A stretch of 64,000 nt of DNA. Source: an uncultured Lachnospiraceae bacterium (lineage in GTDB: Bacteria > Bacillota > Clostridia > Lachnospirales > Lachnospiraceae). The position numbers were made by a program, and so were the translations under genes. Location: contig CAMNTQ010000005.1 in the NCBI GenBank assembly GCA_946558695.1, positions 1-64,000 of the forward strand, in the 5' to 3' direction. The notes under the pieces were generated by a model that worked only from the letters and a program-made list of their open reading frames with translations, did no database searches and was not told the DNA's origin. Positions within the stretch are counted from its first letter, which is position 1; each line of letters starts with the position of its first letter. Of the stretch, positions 17,191-25,527 are shown in pieces.

Positions 17191-18177
17191 CTACAACATC
17201 TGTGCGCGAAGCTCTTCCGGGGTTTTTCGCGACAGCAATGCCGGCGCGATATCAAATACACTACTTGCCCCGCTCTCTCCTGCTTTTGAAAGCCTGTATG
17301 CTGCTCTTGCATAGCAGATCAGTACGCTGGCCGTAAACTCCGGGTTGGAATCCAGTTTCAGGGAATACTCAATCACATGCTGATTTCCCTCGCAGCCCGT
17401 CTCGCCGCTTCGGATAACAAACCCGCCGTGGGGCATCTTACTGTGGTCGGCCTTCAGCTCTTCCTCTGTGACAAATGTTACCGTCGTATCATACTCGTCA
17501 AAATAATTCGGCATCGTCTTGATCGCCTGCTCGATTGCCGCCTTATCAGCCCCCTCCTCGGCAACCACATAGCATTCCCTCAAGTGCTTATCCCTCGTAG
17601 TAAGCTCCGGTTCGCTGCCGCTTCTTACCCTGTTTACCGCGTCCTCAATGGGAACCGTATACTGAATCGCATTTTTTACTCCGCTGATACGGCGGATAGC
17701 GTCGGAATGTCCCTGGCTCACACCCTTACCCCAGAAAGTATAAGTACTTCCCTGTGCAAGAATGGATTCCGCATACAGGCGGTTAAGAGAAAACATTCCC
17801 GGATCCCAGCCTACAGAGATAATACTGATATTGCCGCCTGCTTTTGCCGCCTGATCTACCTTCGCAAAATACTCCGGAATCTTCGCATGGGTGTCAAAGC
17901 TGTCAATCGTATTAAAGTCCGCCGCAATCTCCGGTCCGATCACCGGAAGGTCCGTAGCCGAACCGCCGCACAGAACCATCACGTCAATCTCACCTTTCAT
18001 AGACAGTATATCGTCATATCGCCTTACCAGAACTCCTTCTGTCCTGACTGAAACGGACTTTGGATCTCTCCTTGTAAAAACAGCTTTAAGCTCCATATCC
18101 TCATTGCGGGCAACCGCCTGTTCCACACCGCGTCCGATATTGCCATATCCTACAATACCAATTCTGATCTTTTCCAT
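17191..18177 (-). CDS. ddh: meso-Diaminopimelate dehydrogenase
   Basis: NADPH-dependent enzyme making meso-diaminopimelate from tetrahydrodipicolinate in one step (lysine and peptidoglycan precursor). The Rossmann motif IGIVGYGNIGRGVE begins near residue 5. Substrate-site stretches include VLCGGSATDLP, TIDSFDTHAKIPEY, SVGWDPGMFSLNRL and KGVSQGHSDAIRRISG, all typical of Ddh. I start at the ATG at 18177, which gives 328 residues and the usual N-terminus MEKIRIGIVGYG; a TTG 27 nt upstream is open but unlikely. The Shine-Dalgarno is only a purine-rich GAAAGAGAGAG. It lies between metG and tatD and should share their T-box control. Confidence 0.94.
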   Translation of the reverse strand: MEKIRIGIVGYGNIGRGVEQAVARNEDMELKAVFTRRDPKSVSVRTEGVLVRRYDDILSMKGEIDVMVLCGGSATDLPVIGPEIAADFNTIDSFDTHAKIPEYFAKVDQAAKAGGNISIISVGWDPGMFSLNRLYAESILAQGSTYTFWGKGVSQGHSDAIRRISGVKNAIQYTVPIEDAVNRVRSGSEPELTTRDKHLRECYVVAEEGADKAAIEQAIKTMPNYFDEYDTTVTFVTEEELKADHSKMPHGGFVIRSGETGCEGNQHVIEYSLKLDSNPEFTASVLICYARAAYRLSKAGESGASSVFDIAPALLSRKTPEELRAQML

Positions 18178-18237
18178 ATAAAATCTCTCTCTTTCTTTTC
18201 TCAAATTAAATTAACACAACACCATATACTGCAGCCC

Positions 18238-20178
18238 TTAACAGATGACTGCTCCTGCAGGCATCTCCTTTTCCGGCGTCATAAGCGCGAGATTGCCGTT
18301 TTCATCCTCCGCACACAAAAGCATTCCTTCCGACAGTACTCCGGCCAGTTTCGCAGGCTTTAAGTTCACAAGTACCATTACCTTTTTACCAACCATCTCT
18401 TCTGCCGTATAGTGTGCCTTGATACCCGATACAATCTGCTTTACCTGACTGCCGATCTTCACTTGGGAGCAAAGCAGTTTCCTCGACTTTTTTACTTCCT
18501 CGCAGGCAATGATCTCACCCACCTGAAACTGCATCGTTCCAAACTCTTCAAAGGTAATCTCCGGCTTCGCCTCGATATCGATTACTGCATCCTTTCCTGA
18601 TTCCCCATCACTTCCTGCCGCATCTTCGGATTCTTCCACCGGCGGATGAAGCTCCTCTACTTTTTTCAGCACTTCCTCCATATCCAGTCTTGCAAACAAA
18701 ATCTCCGGCTTTTCCGTAACTTTTCCGTCGCCAAGCTGCGTCATGATTTTTTCCGATGTTTCCGGCATAAACGGCGCTAACTGCCTTGCGCCGAACTTGA
18801 TACTCTCAAGAAGATTATAAAGCACCGTCTCAAGCCGGTCCTTTTTCTCCTCCTCTTTGGCAAGCGCCCATGGCATCGTCTCGTCAATATATTTGTTGCA
18901 TCGTTTAAACAGATTGAAGATCTCTGTAATAGCATCCGCCACACGAAGTTCATCCATTTTCTTTTCCACAATCTGAGGCGTGCGCTCCACAACCGCTTTA
19001 AGGTCAGCGTCAACCGCAGCGTCCTCATCATTGAAAGCCGCGCCCTTATCCGTCACCGTACCTCCGAAATATTTATTCGTCATGGAAATCGTCCGGTTCA
19101 CCAGATTGCCAAGCGTATTCGCAAGCTCAGAATTGATACGCTCCACCAAAAGTTCCCATGAAATCACTCCGTCATTGTCAAACGGCATCTCATGGAGTAC
19201 GAAGAAACGCACTGCGTCAACGCCGAAGAAATCAACCAGTTCATCCGCATATAGCACATTTCCCTTGGACTTACTCATCTTTCCGTCGCCCTGAAGAAGC
19301 CATGGATGTCCGAAAATCTGCTTCGGCAGCGGCAAATCAAGCGCCATCAGGAAAATCGGCCAGTAAATCGTATGGAAACGGATAATGTCTTTCCCGATCA
19401 GGTGCAGGTCCGCCGGCCAGTTCTTCTTGAACTGCTCCGCGCCTTCTCCCTCTGCGTCGTATCCGATTCCCGTGATATAGTTGGTCAGCGCATCCAGCCA
19501 CACATACACCACATGCCTGTCGTCAAAATCCACCGGGATTCCCCACTTGAAGGAGGTTCTGGACACACACAGATCCTGAAGCCCCGGAAGCAGAAAATTA
19601 TTCATCATCTCATTTTTACGGGAAACCGGCTGGATAAATTCCGGATGTGTGTTGATATGCTCGATCAAACGGTCCGCATATTTGCTCATCTTAAAAAAGT
19701 AAGCCTCTTCCTTCGCAGGTTTCACCTCACGCCCGCAGTCCGGGCATTTCCCGTCCACAAGCTGGGATTCTGTCCAGAAGGACTCACAGGGCGTACAGTA
19801 AAGTCCCTCGTAAGAGCCTTTGTAGATATCTCCCTGCTCGTACAATTTCTTAAATATCTTCTGTACCTGTCTCTCATGGTCTTCATCCGTAGTACGGATA
19901 AATTTATCGTGGGAGGAATTCATCATATTCCAGATGTCTTTCACTTGATCCGCCACATTGTCTACATACTCCTTTGGTGTGATTCCTGCCTCTTGCGCCT
20001 TCAGCTCGATCTTCTGTCCGTGCTCATCAGTTCCGGTCTGGAAAAACACATCATATCCCTGACTTCTTTTGTACCTGGCGATGGCATCCGCCAGAACAAT
20101 CTCATACGTATTGCCGATATGCGGCTTGCCCGATGTATAGGCAATCGCAGTTGTCATATAAAACTTTTTCTTTTCCAT
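18238..20178 (-). CDS. metG: Methionyl-tRNA synthetase
   Basis: Class Ia synthetase charging tRNA-Met. The HIGH-type motif is SGKPHIGNTYEIV (about 15), KMSKS is in GDGKMSKSKGN (about 296), and a zinc knuckle is at CTPCESFW..CPDCG (about 127-148). A helical anticodon domain follows, then a Trbp111/EMAP-like tRNA-binding domain (about 540-646, FQVGEIIACEEVKKSRKLL). The length of 646 residues matches the clostridial and Bacillus type with the C-terminal domain. Expression should rise when uncharged tRNA-Met accumulates, through the T-box upstream. Confidence 0.96.
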   Translation of the reverse strand: MEKKKFYMTTAIAYTSGKPHIGNTYEIVLADAIARYKRSQGYDVFFQTGTDEHGQKIELKAQEAGITPKEYVDNVADQVKDIWNMMNSSHDKFIRTTDEDHERQVQKIFKKLYEQGDIYKGSYEGLYCTPCESFWTESQLVDGKCPDCGREVKPAKEEAYFFKMSKYADRLIEHINTHPEFIQPVSRKNEMMNNFLLPGLQDLCVSRTSFKWGIPVDFDDRHVVYVWLDALTNYITGIGYDAEGEGAEQFKKNWPADLHLIGKDIIRFHTIYWPIFLMALDLPLPKQIFGHPWLLQGDGKMSKSKGNVLYADELVDFFGVDAVRFFVLHEMPFDNDGVISWELLVERINSELANTLGNLVNRTISMTNKYFGGTVTDKGAAFNDEDAAVDADLKAVVERTPQIVEKKMDELRVADAITEIFNLFKRCNKYIDETMPWALAKEEEKKDRLETVLYNLLESIKFGARQLAPFMPETSEKIMTQLGDGKVTEKPEILFARLDMEEVLKKVEELHPPVEESEDAAGSDGESGKDAVIDIEAKPEITFEEFGTMQFQVGEIIACEEVKKSRKLLCSQVKIGSQVKQIVSGIKAHYTAEEMVGKKVMVLVNLKPAKLAGVLSEGMLLCAEDENGNLALMTPEKEMPAGAVIC

Positions 20179-20247
20179 GTTCCTTACCTCTCTTTTCTTT
20201 TTAAATATACGCTTTTATGATATAGAGGACGAAATTTCCCGTATCAT

Positions 20248-20638
20248 AAAAAAACTCCCCCGACTTTCTTGCGAAAATCAGGGAAGACGAGCATACCCGT
20301 GTTACCACTTCCATTTATCCTCTGCCTCACGGCAGGAATCTCACCAAGTGCCATTTTCTGACACTCTACCGCTGTAAAGGGCGGTCCCATTACGGCTTAC
20401 ATCGAAAGAATCAATCGCCCATCTTCCGCATGACCCCTCCATCTGCTCACCGCACCGCTCAGAAGCCATCTTCCGCATATCTCCCTCTCACCCCTCTCAG
20501 CAGCCTCCCTGACACGGCAGCCTAACTCCAGCAATATATAATGAATACTGACCTTCGCCGCCCAAGGATTCGGGACTTCTCTGTAAAGTCTTCAAAATGC
20601 GTACTCTCTTCGTCACTGCGTTTCCTTTATAATAGATA
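20248..20638 (-). ncRNA. T-box riboswitch leader of metG (Met specifier)
   Basis: On the minus strand, the T-box bulge GTGGTAACACGGG (20296-20308) keeps UGGU, which can pair with the ACCA end of uncharged tRNA-Met. Downstream is a textbook terminator: CTTCCCTGATTTTC with GAAAGTCGGGGGAG (14 bp with wobbles, GCAA loop), then seven T. The Stem I K-turn-like GAAGAGAGTA lies near the 5' end. The likely specifier is AUG at 20467-20469, in the context AUG-GC-UUCUGAG, matching the AUC-AC-UUCCGAG of the ileS leader. The leader is long, about 390 nt, and has a 13-nt duplication around the specifier. Confidence 0.88.
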
Positions 20639-20644
20639 TTGTGA

Positions 20645-20674
20645 ATGGTAGCATATGAACCCTCACGATGTCAA
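20645..20674 (-). promoter_or_regulatory. Promoter of the metG T-box operon
   Basis: Minus strand: -35 TTGACA (20669-20674, consensus), 18-nt spacer, -10 TACCAT (20645-20650) preceded by TGC, an extended -10. The start point is expected near 20638. Confidence 0.75.
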
Positions 20675-20758
20675 GGGAAACACAAAAATTAAATCATCTA
20701 AAATCATTAACATCTTTGCTGCCGCATATAAATATTAAAAACCTTTTGAGGCTTAGGT

Positions 20759-22558
20759 ATGTCTATTTCTACTTCTAATAAGCGGTCTGCGATCATTGCC
20801 GCCACATTTGCCGCGGCGCTATTCACTACAATTCTCGGGATGCATCATTTTTACAAAAACGAAAACCAGCAATTCGAGGAATATACCCACAACCTTTTCT
20901 GTCAGGAGGTTTCCGGCAACACGATTTCTCTTCACTACACGCTGAAAAATCCTGCCGCCTACGGCATTACCGATACCCCTGTATCCATTGGCTCCTGCAC
21001 CTCTGATACAGGATCCGTCTGCGCCGCTATCGAAAACGCACTTGCGCTTTTAAAATCCTATGACCGAAAACGTTTATCGTCTGACAACAAACTGACCTAC
21101 GATGTCCTTGAAGACTATTACACAACAGCCTTTAAGCTTGCCCCCTACTCCTTATATGAAGAACCCCTCTCACCGCTCACCGGTACCCAGTCACAGCTTC
21201 CGGTCATTTTATCAGAATATCAGTTTTATGATATCTCTGATATCAATACATATCTGAAACTGCTGAAAAAAGTTCCTGATTATTTTGACTCTATCCTTGA
21301 ATTTGAACAGGCAAGAGCTGAAAAAGGCCTGTTCATGTCAGAAAGCACACTGGACGATCTTATAGAAGAGTGCCGTGCCTTCGTAAAGCTTGGCAGTGAC
21401 AATTACCTGTACACTTCTTTTGAAGAACGGCTCAACGAACTGGAAAAAGACTTGTCCGAAAAAGAGAAAAAGCCGTTTCATCGCGGAAAATATGTCAAGA
21501 CCAATGATAAGTATATCAAAAAGTATATCTTTCCTGCCTATAAACAGTTAATCAACGGACTTGACGCACTCCGCGACGACTGTACAACCGACAAAGCTTC
21601 CGGCGGTTTATGCGAATTTCCGGGAGGCCGGCAGTATTACGAACTGCTGGCCGGCAGCGAAACTGGCTCTGAGCGCAGCATTCCGAAGCTTCAGGAACTG
21701 GCAAGGCGGCAGATCATGGAAGATTTAGGCACTATGCAGACCGCGCTGGCACAGCTCGGCGCTTCCAACCTTTCCTCCGAGGATGCGGACTCACACACCT
21801 CTGACCTTTTTTCCTCTCAGGGCGCGATACTTGAAGATTCCAATCCGGTGTCTATCTTAAATACGCTGGAGAATAAGATGAAGGACGATTTCCCGAAACT
21901 CCCTGCTGTTGATGTGCAGGTAAAATATGTACAAAAATCTCTGGAGGAATATTTGAGCCCGGCGTTCTACATGATTCCTGCCCTTGACAACACACAGTCC
22001 AACGTTATCTATATTAATGCCGGACATATTCCTGACGACCTGTCCCTGTTTACGACTCTTGCGCATGAAGGGTATCCGGGACATCTCTACCAAAATGTAT
22101 ATTACATGAACCAGAATCCGGACCCCATCCGCTGTCTGCTTGGATACGGCGGATATACAGAAGGATGGGCGACTTACTGCGAGATGCTAAGCTATTATTA
22201 CGCCCCCATTCCAAAGGCGGAGGCCACTATCATGCAGAAAAACGGCTCTATCATGCTGGGGCTTTATGCTCTGGCCGATATGGGCATCCATTATGACGGA
22301 TGGTCACTGTCAGATACCGTGTCTTTTTTTCGGGATTATGGAATTACAGACTCGCGGGCCATCAGCGAAATCTATGATCTGATTGTCTCTGACCCGGCTA
22401 ATTATCTCAAATACTATATCGGTTATCTGGAATTTCTTGAGCTGAAAAAATATGCAATCGAAGAATGGGGCAGCCGATTCACCCAGCAGCGTTTTCACAG
22501 AATCGTCCTTAAAACTGGTCCTGCCCCCTTTAAAATACTGAGGCAGCAGCTTGATTAA
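20759..22558 (+). CDS. DUF885 family, membrane-anchored metallopeptidase-like protein
   Basis: Large secreted or membrane-tethered protein of the DUF885 family. A hydrophobic N-terminal segment (about 8-28, no lipobox cysteine) targets it outside the cytoplasm. The family signature HEGYPGHLYQN (about 437) gives an HE...H zinc-site pattern, and a downstream glutamate-containing motif YTEGWATYCEML (about 464) fits the third ligand region. A proteolytic role is known only for some relatives, so substrate and activity are inferred. It starts 10 nt after GAGG, is transcribed alone, and ends at a bidirectional terminator shared with spmB. Confidence 0.8.
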   Translation: MSISTSNKRSAIIAATFAAALFTTILGMHHFYKNENQQFEEYTHNLFCQEVSGNTISLHYTLKNPAAYGITDTPVSIGSCTSDTGSVCAAIENALALLKSYDRKRLSSDNKLTYDVLEDYYTTAFKLAPYSLYEEPLSPLTGTQSQLPVILSEYQFYDISDINTYLKLLKKVPDYFDSILEFEQARAEKGLFMSESTLDDLIEECRAFVKLGSDNYLYTSFEERLNELEKDLSEKEKKPFHRGKYVKTNDKYIKKYIFPAYKQLINGLDALRDDCTTDKASGGLCEFPGGRQYYELLAGSETGSERSIPKLQELARRQIMEDLGTMQTALAQLGASNLSSEDADSHTSDLFSSQGAILEDSNPVSILNTLENKMKDDFPKLPAVDVQVKYVQKSLEEYLSPAFYMIPALDNTQSNVIYINAGHIPDDLSLFTTLAHEGYPGHLYQNVYYMNQNPDPIRCLLGYGGYTEGWATYCEMLSYYYAPIPKAEATIMQKNGSIMLGLYALADMGIHYDGWSLSDTVSFFRDYGITDSRAISEIYDLIVSDPANYLKYYIGYLEFLELKKYAIEEWGSRFTQQRFHRIVLKTGPAPFKILRQQLD

Positions 22559-22600
22559 AATAGAATTTTCTCTAATCCGCAGCGGCTGAAAACAATATTG

Positions 22601-22636
22601 AAAAAGGCTGTGGAATTTTGCTTCCACAGCCATTTT
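22601..22636. terminator. Bidirectional terminator between the DUF885 gene and spmB
   Basis: GGCTGTGGAA pairs perfectly with TTCCACAGCC (10 bp, 6-nt loop). The plus side is followed by ATTTT, and the minus side by a T5 run, so it can serve both convergent genes. Confidence 0.85.
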
Positions 22637-22642
22637 ATGGAT

Positions 22643-23167
22643 TTACATTGCTCCCGCAAGCACCGCGCTTGCAACCAACCCCGCAAATGTGGCAAGCAGC
22701 GCTCCCGTCAGCGTATATCTTGTCTTCGTTACCTTCGCTGTCATAAAATAAACGCTCATCGTATAAAAGATTGTCTCTGTACACGACATACTGATCGATG
22801 CTACCAGACCGATATAAGAATCCGTCCCATACTCCTTATAGGCATCAAGGAGCAGCCCTGTCGCCGCAGAAGAGGAGAACATTTTTACTACAGTAAGAGG
22901 AACTAGTTCTCCCGGAAATCCAACATACTCTGTAAATCCGCTTATAAGCCCTGACAGAAAATCCAAAAACCCGGAAGCTCTCAGAATCCCCACTGCCACC
23001 ATAAGCCCGATCAGTGTAGGCATGATTTTGATCACGGTAAAAAACCCGCTTTTTGCTCCCTTTATGAATGTATCATATACATCTACCTTCATTAGTATTC
23101 CATACCCCACGATCAAAAAAATTACAAGTGGTACGATAAGGTCTGCAATGTACAGCAGTATTTTCAC
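22643..23167 (-). CDS. spmB: Spore maturation protein B
   Basis: Polytopic membrane protein of the SpmB/nucleoside-transporter-gate family needed for spore core dehydration. The 174 residues include the N-terminal helix LLYIADLIVPLVIFLIVGYGILM, then KVDVYDTFIKGAKSGFFTVIKIMPTLIGLMVAVGILRASG, and the conserved MFSSSAATGLL and ISMSCTETIFYTMSVYF. It is normally the second gene of spmAB. Here spmA lies 1.6 kb away in the opposite direction, with a MATE gene between. Confidence 0.93.
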   Translation of the reverse strand: MKILLYIADLIVPLVIFLIVGYGILMKVDVYDTFIKGAKSGFFTVIKIMPTLIGLMVAVGILRASGFLDFLSGLISGFTEYVGFPGELVPLTVVKMFSSSAATGLLLDAYKEYGTDSYIGLVASISMSCTETIFYTMSVYFMTAKVTKTRYTLTGALLATFAGLVASAVLAGAM

Positions 23168-23218
23168 GAAACCGCCTCATTTCCTCATGAAATCTATTTT
23201 CCATTATACGTTTGTACA

Positions 23219-23247
23219 TTGCAAATAATTCGTGAAACACCTATACT
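23219..23247 (+). promoter_or_regulatory. Promoter of MATE-spmA with a flanking 9-bp dyad
   Basis: -35 TTGCAA (23219-23224), 17-nt spacer, -10 TATACT (23242-23247). A perfect dyad, ACGTTTGTA (23208-23216) and TACAAACGT (23259-23267), brackets the promoter; it may be a bipartite operator. Confidence 0.7.
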
Positions 23248-23318
23248 GTATGTTAAGATACAAACGTCAAAAAATCTTTGGCATCGGACCGAATTTGAAA
23301 CGGGGAGGCGATAAGCTT

Positions 23319-24728
23319 ATGAAGCATTCTGTAAAACAGGAAAAAGATTTTGGTCAGGGAAGCGTGTGTGCCAATATTCTCAGGCTTGCAATTCCCATGA
23401 CTTTAGCGCAGCTCATCAACGTGCTGTACAATGTTGTAGACCGTATTTACATCGGTCATATTCCTGATACTTCTACGGACGCGCTGACCGGCATCGGGCT
23501 GGCTTTGCCTGTCATTACCATCATCACTGCATTTGCCAACCTGTTCGGCATGGGCGGCGCGCCTCTCTTTTCCATCGCAAGAGGCGCGAAGGAACCAGAG
23601 AAAGCCGGACAGATCATGGGAAATTCCTTTTCCATGCTTCTCTTATCGGGAATGATCCTTTCCGTCTGCTGCTATATATTTAAAAAACCTCTTTTGTACC
23701 TGTTCGGTGCAAGCGACGTGACATATCCGTATGCCAGCGCTTATATATCCCTGTACCTTCTGGGTACTTTGTTTGTTATGATCAGCCTTGGCATGAACAA
23801 TTTTATCAATGCACAGGGGTTCGGAGTGACCGGAATGCTGACAGTCTCTATCGGCGCCGTGCTGAATCTGATTCTCGATCCTCTGTTTATCTTTGTGTTC
23901 GGCATGGGCGTCAGGGGCGCCGCGATCGCTACAATCATCTCTCAGGGGATCTCTGCCCTGTGGGTACTCCGCTTTCTGACTGGAAAGGAAGCACTGATCA
24001 GACTGACGGCAAAGGCTGCCGCATTGCAGCCGGCACTCATAAAAGAGATTACCGCTCTCGGTCTCTCCGGATTCGTGATGGCCATCACCAACGGAGCGGT
24101 GCAGATCATATGCAACGCAACCCTGCAGCGCTGCGGCGGCGACCTGTATATAGGGATCATGACAGTTATCAATTCCGTCCGGGAGATTACAACCATCCCG
24201 GTGACGGGACTTTCTAACGGCGCGCAGCCTGTGATCAGTTTTAACTACGGCGCCAAAAAATACGGCCGGGTGAAATCTGCCATAAAACTTACTACTGTCT
24301 TTGCTATCACATTTACATTTCTAACTTGGGCGTTTATTTTCTTTTTTCCGCACTTTATCATCCGTCTGTTCAGCAGCGAGCCGGATTTGCTGAGAGAAGG
24401 GATACCTGCCTTGCATCTGTACTTTTTCGGAATTTTTATGATGGCGCTGCAGTTTTCGGGACAGTCTGCTTTTGTTGCTCTCGGCAAATCAAAGCACGCA
24501 GTCTTTTTCTCCCTGCTTCGCAAAGCAATCATCGTGATTCCGCTCACCCTCTTCCTCCCAACATTCGCCGGGCTTGGCACTGCGGGAGTATTTTTAGCAG
24601 AACCGATCTCGAACTTTATCGGGGGTACCGCTTGTTTCACTACTATGGTTATAACCGTATGGAGACAGCTTGAAACCGAGAACGATAAGAGTACCGAAAG
24701 CCGCTCCAAAATTCCTCTCCGGCACTGA
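23319..24728 (+). CDS. MATE family efflux transporter
   Basis: Twelve-helix multidrug and toxin exporter, probably driven by Na+ or H+. Features are the N-terminal ILRLAIPMTLAQLINVLYNVVDRIYIGHI, TGIGLALPVITIITAFANLFGMGGAPLFSIARG and, at the repeat in the second half, ITTIPVTGLSNGAQPVISFNYGAKKYGRVK. The start at 23319 is set by GGGGAGG 11-17 nt upstream and by the usual N-terminus; an upstream ATG at 23232 lies within the promoter. The length is 469 residues. spmA follows after 59 nt with its own AAGGAG, so the two are probably co-transcribed. Confidence 0.9.
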   Translation: MKHSVKQEKDFGQGSVCANILRLAIPMTLAQLINVLYNVVDRIYIGHIPDTSTDALTGIGLALPVITIITAFANLFGMGGAPLFSIARGAKEPEKAGQIMGNSFSMLLLSGMILSVCCYIFKKPLLYLFGASDVTYPYASAYISLYLLGTLFVMISLGMNNFINAQGFGVTGMLTVSIGAVLNLILDPLFIFVFGMGVRGAAIATIISQGISALWVLRFLTGKEALIRLTAKAAALQPALIKEITALGLSGFVMAITNGAVQIICNATLQRCGGDLYIGIMTVINSVREITTIPVTGLSNGAQPVISFNYGAKKYGRVKSAIKLTTVFAITFTFLTWAFIFFFPHFIIRLFSSEPDLLREGIPALHLYFFGIFMMALQFSGQSAFVALGKSKHAVFFSLLRKAIIVIPLTLFLPTFAGLGTAGVFLAEPISNFIGGTACFTTMVITVWRQLETENDKSTESRSKIPLRH

Positions 24729-24787
24729 ATATGCTCCCGGTTACTCGCATATCTTAATTCGAGAAGACAGCAAGGAGTGAACGATTT

Positions 24788-25405
24788 ATGCTGAATTATC
24801 TATGGGCTGGAATGATCCTGATCGGAATCATATTCGCCTCATTTACGGGGAAGATGCCTGATATCACAAACGCCGCACTGGATTCTTCTAAGGAAGCCGT
24901 GGCTTTATGCATTACTATGATGGGAGTTATGGCATTCTGGGTAGGCCTTATGGAAATCGCATCAAAAGCCGGAATCATTGAGAGTGCTTCCAGAAAAATC
25001 CGTCCTCTTATCCGGTTTCTTTTCCCGAACCTCCCTGCAGGCCATTCCGCCGAAGAGCACATCACGACAAATATCATAGCCAATGTACTGGGACTAGGAT
25101 GGGCGGCTACTCCGGCCGGTCTGAAGGCGATGGAGGAACTCGGAAAGCTGGAGGAGAACAGAAGGGCGGGACGGATTCCCGGGCCGGTGAGGCGGCGGGG
25201 AATTGCAAGCAATGAGATGTGTACGTTTCTGATATTGAATATCTCGTCGCTGCAGTTGATTCCGGTGAATGTAATCGCATACCGCTCGCAATATGGGAGC
25301 GTGAACCCGGCGGCAATCGTGGGGCCGGGGATTGCGGCGACGGCGGTGAGTACGATTGTGGCGGTGATCTATTGTAAGATGATGGATGGGAAGCGGAGAG
25401 CCTGA
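24788..25405 (+). CDS. spmA: Spore maturation protein A
   Basis: Membrane protein of the SpmA family, acting with SpmB in spore maturation. Conserved stretches are MLNYLWAGMILIGI, GKMPDITNAALDSSKEAVALCITMMGVMAFWVGLMEIA, TTNIIANVLGLGWAATPAGLKAMEEL and ASNEMCTFLILNISSLQLIPVNVIAYRSQYGSVNP. The length of 205 residues is normal. It is co-directional with the MATE gene and separated from spmB. Its stop codon lies in the loop of its own terminator. Confidence 0.93.
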   Translation: MLNYLWAGMILIGIIFASFTGKMPDITNAALDSSKEAVALCITMMGVMAFWVGLMEIASKAGIIESASRKIRPLIRFLFPNLPAGHSAEEHITTNIIANVLGLGWAATPAGLKAMEELGKLEENRRAGRIPGPVRRRGIASNEMCTFLILNISSLQLIPVNVIAYRSQYGSVNPAAIVGPGIAATAVSTIVAVIYCKMMDGKRRA

Positions 25406-25430
25406 GACTCTCCGCTTTAATATTTTTTTG
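25393..25430 (+). terminator. Intrinsic terminator after spmA
   Basis: GCGGAGAG and CTCTCCGC form an 8-bp perfect stem (7-nt loop containing the spmA stop codon), followed by TTTAATATTTTTTT. Confidence 0.88.
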
Positions 25431-25478
25431 CGTAAAATTCTTTGTTTTTTATTTCCTCTATAACATTTCCTGAATATG

Positions 25479-25487
25479 TGGTATAAT
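25479..25487 (+). promoter_or_regulatory. Extended -10 promoter of the hybrid kinase operon
   Basis: TGGTATAAT at 25479-25487 is a perfect extended -10, about 40 nt before the start codon. No strong -35 is present. Confidence 0.6.
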
Positions 25488-25527
25488 TTATTATGTATAA
25501 TCTAAATTTTAACAACAGGATCACAGG

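Noticed and set aside
19306..20220. Plus-strand frame of 304 codons opposite metG
   Set aside because: Antisense shadow of metG; composition and lack of a start signal argue against coding.
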